Shown here piece by piece: positions 53,701-59,700 of a DNA stretch of 64,000 nt (position 1 is its first letter; each line of letters starts with the position of its first letter). The stretch covers positions 82,373 through 146,372 of the forward strand of contig VYZB01000939.1 in assembly GCA_013397455.1 (NCBI GenBank), given 5' to 3'. A program made the position numbers and the translations under genes. This DNA comes from Crotophaga sulcirostris. Its lineage: Eukaryota > Chordata > Aves > Cuculiformes > Crotophagidae. The notes below the pieces were generated by a model. The model searched no databases, had not been told where the DNA came from, and worked only from the letters and a program-made list of their open reading frames with translations.

Positions 53701-56700
53701 AATAATGTGGACAAACTGTGATGTGTAATTTCCAAGCATATGTCTGACATTTGTTTGGTGACCTTTCTAAAACTGTCTCCAAGTGCATTGCAAGTTAGCA
53801 ATGATGGTCCACTGGGCAGTGGTTTTTGGTGTTGTATGGAAGCATGACCCAACAGAAGGCAAGCCTCAGCTCTCTTTGGATTTTATTGATGGCTGAGTGC
53901 CTCTAATTCTTTGTATTATCTTTGCAGCACAAGGGATAAGTGTAGAAACAGCTGGGAATTCTGTTAGGCAGTAGAGTTGTTCAGTTCCTTCTTACAGTAC
54001 AGCATTCCTTTGGAAAGGCACATCTGTGGTAAGCAGGTTTTATTCTGGGCAGCCTAAAAAGTAGTTTTAAATCTAAGTAGTTTTTGTTATCTAGGTAAAA
54101 TAAAGTCAGTCAATAGTTGATAACTACTTAGCCATTAAAAATGCTTGATGCTGTGTTCAACTATGGCCTTTTATTTCATCATCTTCTACTCTGCTGCATT
54201 ATACATTTGGCTGAGTACCCCAGGCTAAGAAGTTGTATGTGCCCTTGTTCTCCAGCGATCTCAGTCTTGATTGTCAAAAGTACTGTGGTGTTTGGAATGA
54301 AAAAGCAGAGCTGTAGGTAAAAGTAGATTTGTATGGGTCTTGAAAAGCACCTGGTTGGTTGATACTTTTACTGGTTCTGAATGGTCAGGATTTTTTAAAA
54401 CTAGGAGAGAATGCTACTGTGTTACTGAATTCCGCCTGGGATGTCAGGTATGCTGGAATTTTGTTTTGAATGCCTCTTTTTAACTTGTTGCAGCTACTTC
54501 ATCAGTTCCAGCACCTAACACAGAGCCTCCTCCCTCACTACCTTCTGCTGGTGTTCTGCTTGGTGAGGTATCCACCACTGCTTCGCTTCTACCTTCAGCA
54601 TCGCAGCTCACAGCAGCACTGCCCACTCTGCCGCCACCTAGCGATTTGTCCAGCAGCTCACTTTCCCAGCTAAGCAGGTACAGTAGGAGTAGTGGTAATA
54701 AACTGAAAGGGGTTCAGTTTTGAGGAAAGAGCAAATGAAAGAGTGATGCATGTGGGGGCTGTCAGACACCAAGGTCCCCTTTTTAACATTAGCTAGAAAT
54801 AGGAGAGAGGTTCAGAAGAAAACAGGATATTTCTGATTGCGAAGTATGAGCTCTGGGCTACCTTTTAATGATAGAGCAGCTGCTGACCTTAAGTTTATAT
54901 GGTATGTAAACAGCTTTGCGTTTCAAGGAGTTCTTACTATGGTCAAGCGAGCTAAATTAGCTAAATTGATTCACTCTGTTGGTTTTTCCTAGTTTGTCCA
55001 CGGTGCCTGCTGTTTGTTTAGTGTCATATGTTTGAAATCATTCCTTAACAATTTACTTCCTGGATAACTTTGAAATATTGTAGTTTTATTTACATTTGTA
55101 TTTCTTAAAATTAAAGACTAGAAATATTTACACAGGGAAAGTGTGTGTTTTATCTTTTTCTAAGACATTTCCTTGAGGCACTTGGAGAAAATCAGACAGA
55201 TAGTGCAAAAGAACTAAGCTGTCCTGAATGTACTTCCAGGAATACTAATCCAATATTTCAGTGTCTGTTATTTGAACTTCCCTATCAGGCAGGTGACATC
55301 CTGAGACTACACTGAACAAGTTATAGTTTTAATACTCACTTTTGTAGTTTATTTGTTAAGGTAAAAAACTAATTTGAACTACCTTGCTATTTTTTTTCCT
55401 GTTTCACAGCTAGGACACAGTTGATTCTCTTCTAATGCACTAATGTTTTCTGTGAATAAAATGATAAATAGGTAAAATAACAAGGATTATTCCATCCACA
55501 TTAGAAACATAATCTCACCGCACTTGTTCGTTTAAAAGCTGTGTACATTGGTGGAAATATCAGTTGAAGGATTAATGCTGTTGGGGAGATACCAAGTGCC
55601 ATGAAAAGATAGCAAATAATTGCCTGAATTTGAAGCATGTCTGACTTGATTGTGTTAACAGCTACTCTCTGTGTCTTTGCCATAGGTCAGGTGGTGAGCT
55701 AAGGCTTATTAGAAGAGCTGGGGAGAGTGGGTGAGGGAATGGCTTAAAACTGTGTTGGACTGAACTGTTTCCTCCCTTGCTGCCTGAAGTGGTGTCTTTA
55801 ATTCTTGAAGATGAGGAATACTTAAAGGATTGAAGTAAAACTAATCTATGAAACTATCAAGATTTGTCCTCGTCTCACCTTGAAGAGCTTCCAGAAGTGT
55901 TTTGCCCTTAAATTAGGGTGTATAATTTAGCCTGCAGCTTTGTTATGAAAACTGCTGCACTTTCTTGTATTTCCATAGAGAATACTGAAGTATTAAGGTT
56001 AAACTCTCCCTTGCTTCTGATTTCACGTGAGGGGGGGCTTTTGAGCACCAAACTGTACATATTTTTTTCTTGCCTTTTGCTTGCCTTTGTTCAGTGTTCG
56101 TTCTTTGTTCCACGCAGTACTGTAAGTTGTGTTCTTGACCTGGAAGTTTAAGTATGACTTTTGTGAGTGTACAACTTTGATAATTAGCTTCTCACTCTTC
56201 AGGGAGACATTTAGAGATCTTTGGGTTACAGATGAATGAATTGCTGCCAGAAGTTCACAGGCTTGATCAGCTAGGGAAAAAGTGTGGTGCCAAAGCAGAG
56301 TTGCTTCCTAAAACAGGAACCTGCAGATATTTTTCATCAAGGAATTATGTATTTTTGTGATTTACAACGTATGTATAAAACTGAGCTGATAGTTCTGATT
56401 AATCTTATCAAAGAGGCAATGGTTTTTGGTGGGGTGTAGGGATATGAATTGGCCTTGCCAGATTCTGTAGTGACATGGCTAATTTTGGGGCTTTCACAGA
56501 TTCTCTTCATTTGCTGGTCTTTGAGCCCTGTCTTTTGAGAGTGTATCTGGGCTTTTGGCAGAATTATGGGGCAAATATTGTGCATTTCTGATTGGTTGAA
56601 CTAATTTTATGCAGGTTAAAATGTGAGAAATACTGTAGTGAGTCAAACCAAAGTGCTCCCTCACTTGAGTGATACCTGTGCCTCCTGCAGACAGTGGCAA

Positions 56701-59700
56701 CTGCTCAGGAAAAGAAAAGAGAGAAGCCACGTGTTCTGTGAACCACCTTCTGGTTTTGAACTTCATGTTTTGGGTTCATTGCTACATGATTCCTGAAGCA
56801 GCTGTTGTCTTTCTGAAAATATAGTAAGTTGATGAAGACAAGTAAATGGTGGTTTAGATGTTTCTTGCTTTGGACTTCAGTTTTTTTATATTAAATAGTA
56901 GTAGGATGTTAGTTAAAGGGAAAAATGCATGTCAGGGTGTATGTGTATGCACACACCCTCTCTACAGACAATATTTTCTTTAACTAATATCCTACTGTGC
57001 ATGTTTGTGTATACACACGCCTAAAATTTTTATTCTTTAGCTAATATCCTGATGGCTACTCTATGTATGTGTATATACACATACATATATATTAAAAATA
57101 TTTCTAGGAAAAGTTAATTTTATTAATACTATTAATTTTTTTTTCTAGCTCCCTTTCCAGTCATCAGAGCAACCTCTCCCCTATATCAGTATTGTCTTCA
57201 AGCACATCACATGCAGTAAGTCCTATTTGTATTTAAACAGGTGTTTGGCATGTAGTTTATCTGATGATGAAGACCCTCTCGAAGTTCATTGCAGCTCAGT
57301 ATGCTGAGAACCTGAACGAGAATCTTGTTTCAGAGAAGGATTGCCAGCCTTCCATGGAAAAAAAAGTCTTTACCACTTATGATTTGTGCTACATCAGGAT
57401 GAGCTATTAGAGATGTGAGAGTCACACAACTGCAGAGGAAGTTTTTGTGCCAGCAAGGGGAGGTGGATTAACAAAATAATTTCATGTGAAAAACATGCAT
57501 TTTATTAAAAAAAAACTTTAGAAGTGGCTGTCTGAAACTGCTCCAAAATGTGGACTGTTAGCAGTCACCACTGAAGAGGTTAGATGGCAAAATGCAGGTG
57601 ATGGAAGGCTCCATGTCATGACACATGCCTCATGACATGATTTTAGAGTTTAGCATGTGGCATTGTTGTCACCTGTGTTTTTAATGCATTTGAGATTACA
57701 AGGCAAATCGTAGCGAACACAGAACTCTAGGTAAGATTCCACAAACAAAAGTCAGAGACATACTGCCTTATTCTGTGTTGTGGTACTACTGTGCCATTCC
57801 AACTAGGGTGTTCAGGTAGATCACTGCTTTTCTTATTGTCTGTGTTTTGGTTTGTAATGCTTCATCCCTACTGAATATGTAACTTGAAAATTCACACTTA
57901 GCACAAATGCCCTTCTTTTCTGTTGTAAGAGTTGTTTTGGCCTATCTGTGTTGATGACACTGTATGGTGCTGGATTCAAACCAGGAAATCCTTTGTCCCT
58001 GTGTTCCTGTAATACATCTGGTCTGCACTTGAGGTTACCGCATTGACTTCATTGTGGGACACTGCAGTTTTAATCTTTCAGATTCCACAAGTGCATTGAG
58101 GAAGCCTTGATACCCATGTCCTGTATTTTGAAAACAAATAATGTCTTTTGGAAGAACACAGGAGTTAATTTTACGTAAAAAGTACTAGCTTAAAGGAGTG
58201 TATAAGCAGTATACAAGTATACATGCAATGTGTGACATTTGAGTTACTGTGGTATAATTTTGTGATTATGTAGCAGTCTGAATTTAGGGCTTATGTAAGA
58301 ATTTTCTTTGAAAAGGTAAAAATGACAAGCATGCAACTTAGTTGCTTGCTTGATATATAGAAAATGCATATCTCTTGCATGTGCAGCTGTTAATTAGAAG
58401 GTTGTTGGGGATTTTGGGGGTTTTCCTTTTTCTTCCCCCCAGCGTCTTCCACAGTGGTTTATTTGCTCTGTGATCTTCATTCTTTTGTCTCCTTTCTAGC
58501 ACACTAGTGTTGAGAATGCAACTTCGCTCCAGCCCTCCACAACCTTTTCAACTGCTTCAACCTCAGCCACTAGCACCACCTCTTCAGTTGTCAGCATGGC
58601 AAGCAGTATGAACACTACAAACAGCCTTGGCCTGAGCATTGCAAGTGTGTCTATACCAGCTGCCCCCACACGAGCAGCTCCCTTAGTGTCTTCAGGTTGG
58701 CAATATTAACAGACTACGTGGATAGACAAAGAACTTCAGTAAGCAGGGCTGTCAGTTGAGCATCTCACCAGCCATAACTATGCTAAGGAATCCACACACT
58801 TGACTAGCATTTTCAGCATGCTTTATTTGCTGGCTTATATAATAAAATTTCCTGGCTTTGTGTATTTGAAATATTTGTTGGGGTGTTATGTGGCATTTAC
58901 ATAGCACATTGCATCCTCAGAGAGCTTTATAAATAGACACCAGAGCAGTTCTGACTTTGGGAGTTTTGAGCTAGAGATCTGCCCAGTTTGTATGCCAAGT
59001 TGTGATCAGCTCTTGGCTGTGAGTTCATGTTAGCTTTAATTCAGTATACTCTCTGGCTTAAATTCGTTTGACAGTACCAAAATATACTGCGGTGTCCTCA
59101 TTGTCATATAACATGTCACTACTGCCATACCCACAGAAAGGAAAAAATTATTTGATGTATGGGTCATTCCACAGCAATTAGCACTTCAGAGAAAGGGTCC
59201 GTGGAGGGAGAAGGTGGGGAGGCTTCTCGCGCTGAAGTGGAAGCAATGCTAAATTCTTTTTTGCTTCTTTAACCAACCTGAACTGCTAAAAGGAAGTCCT
59301 GTGGAGGGAATCAGATGATTTAATTATTAAGATAAATCAGAAGGACTTCTTATTTCTCATTCCCATAACTGGTAAACAGAGTGTCTGTTGACTGGACAAA
59401 GAGCATTTATTTTATAGTCTTCTACTTCCTAGCACTGCTTCATGGAAGCAACTGAAAATGTTTCAGTCTTTTTCTTTTTGCTCTTCTCAGCTGCAATAAG
59501 TCACCCACAAAAAGGATGCTGGCAACATTTAGTGCTTTCCAGTCTGTTGCTGGCGATAAGGGGAAATGTGTTGATAGAGCAGAAAATGAAGGGAGAGAAG
59601 TTGCTCTCCTAGGTTGAGAATGATGCCTAAATTTTGACTTCAGGAGAGAACTGAGGAAAGGAGAAGTTTTTGTAGTTCTTGTAATCCTCTTGGTCAAGGT

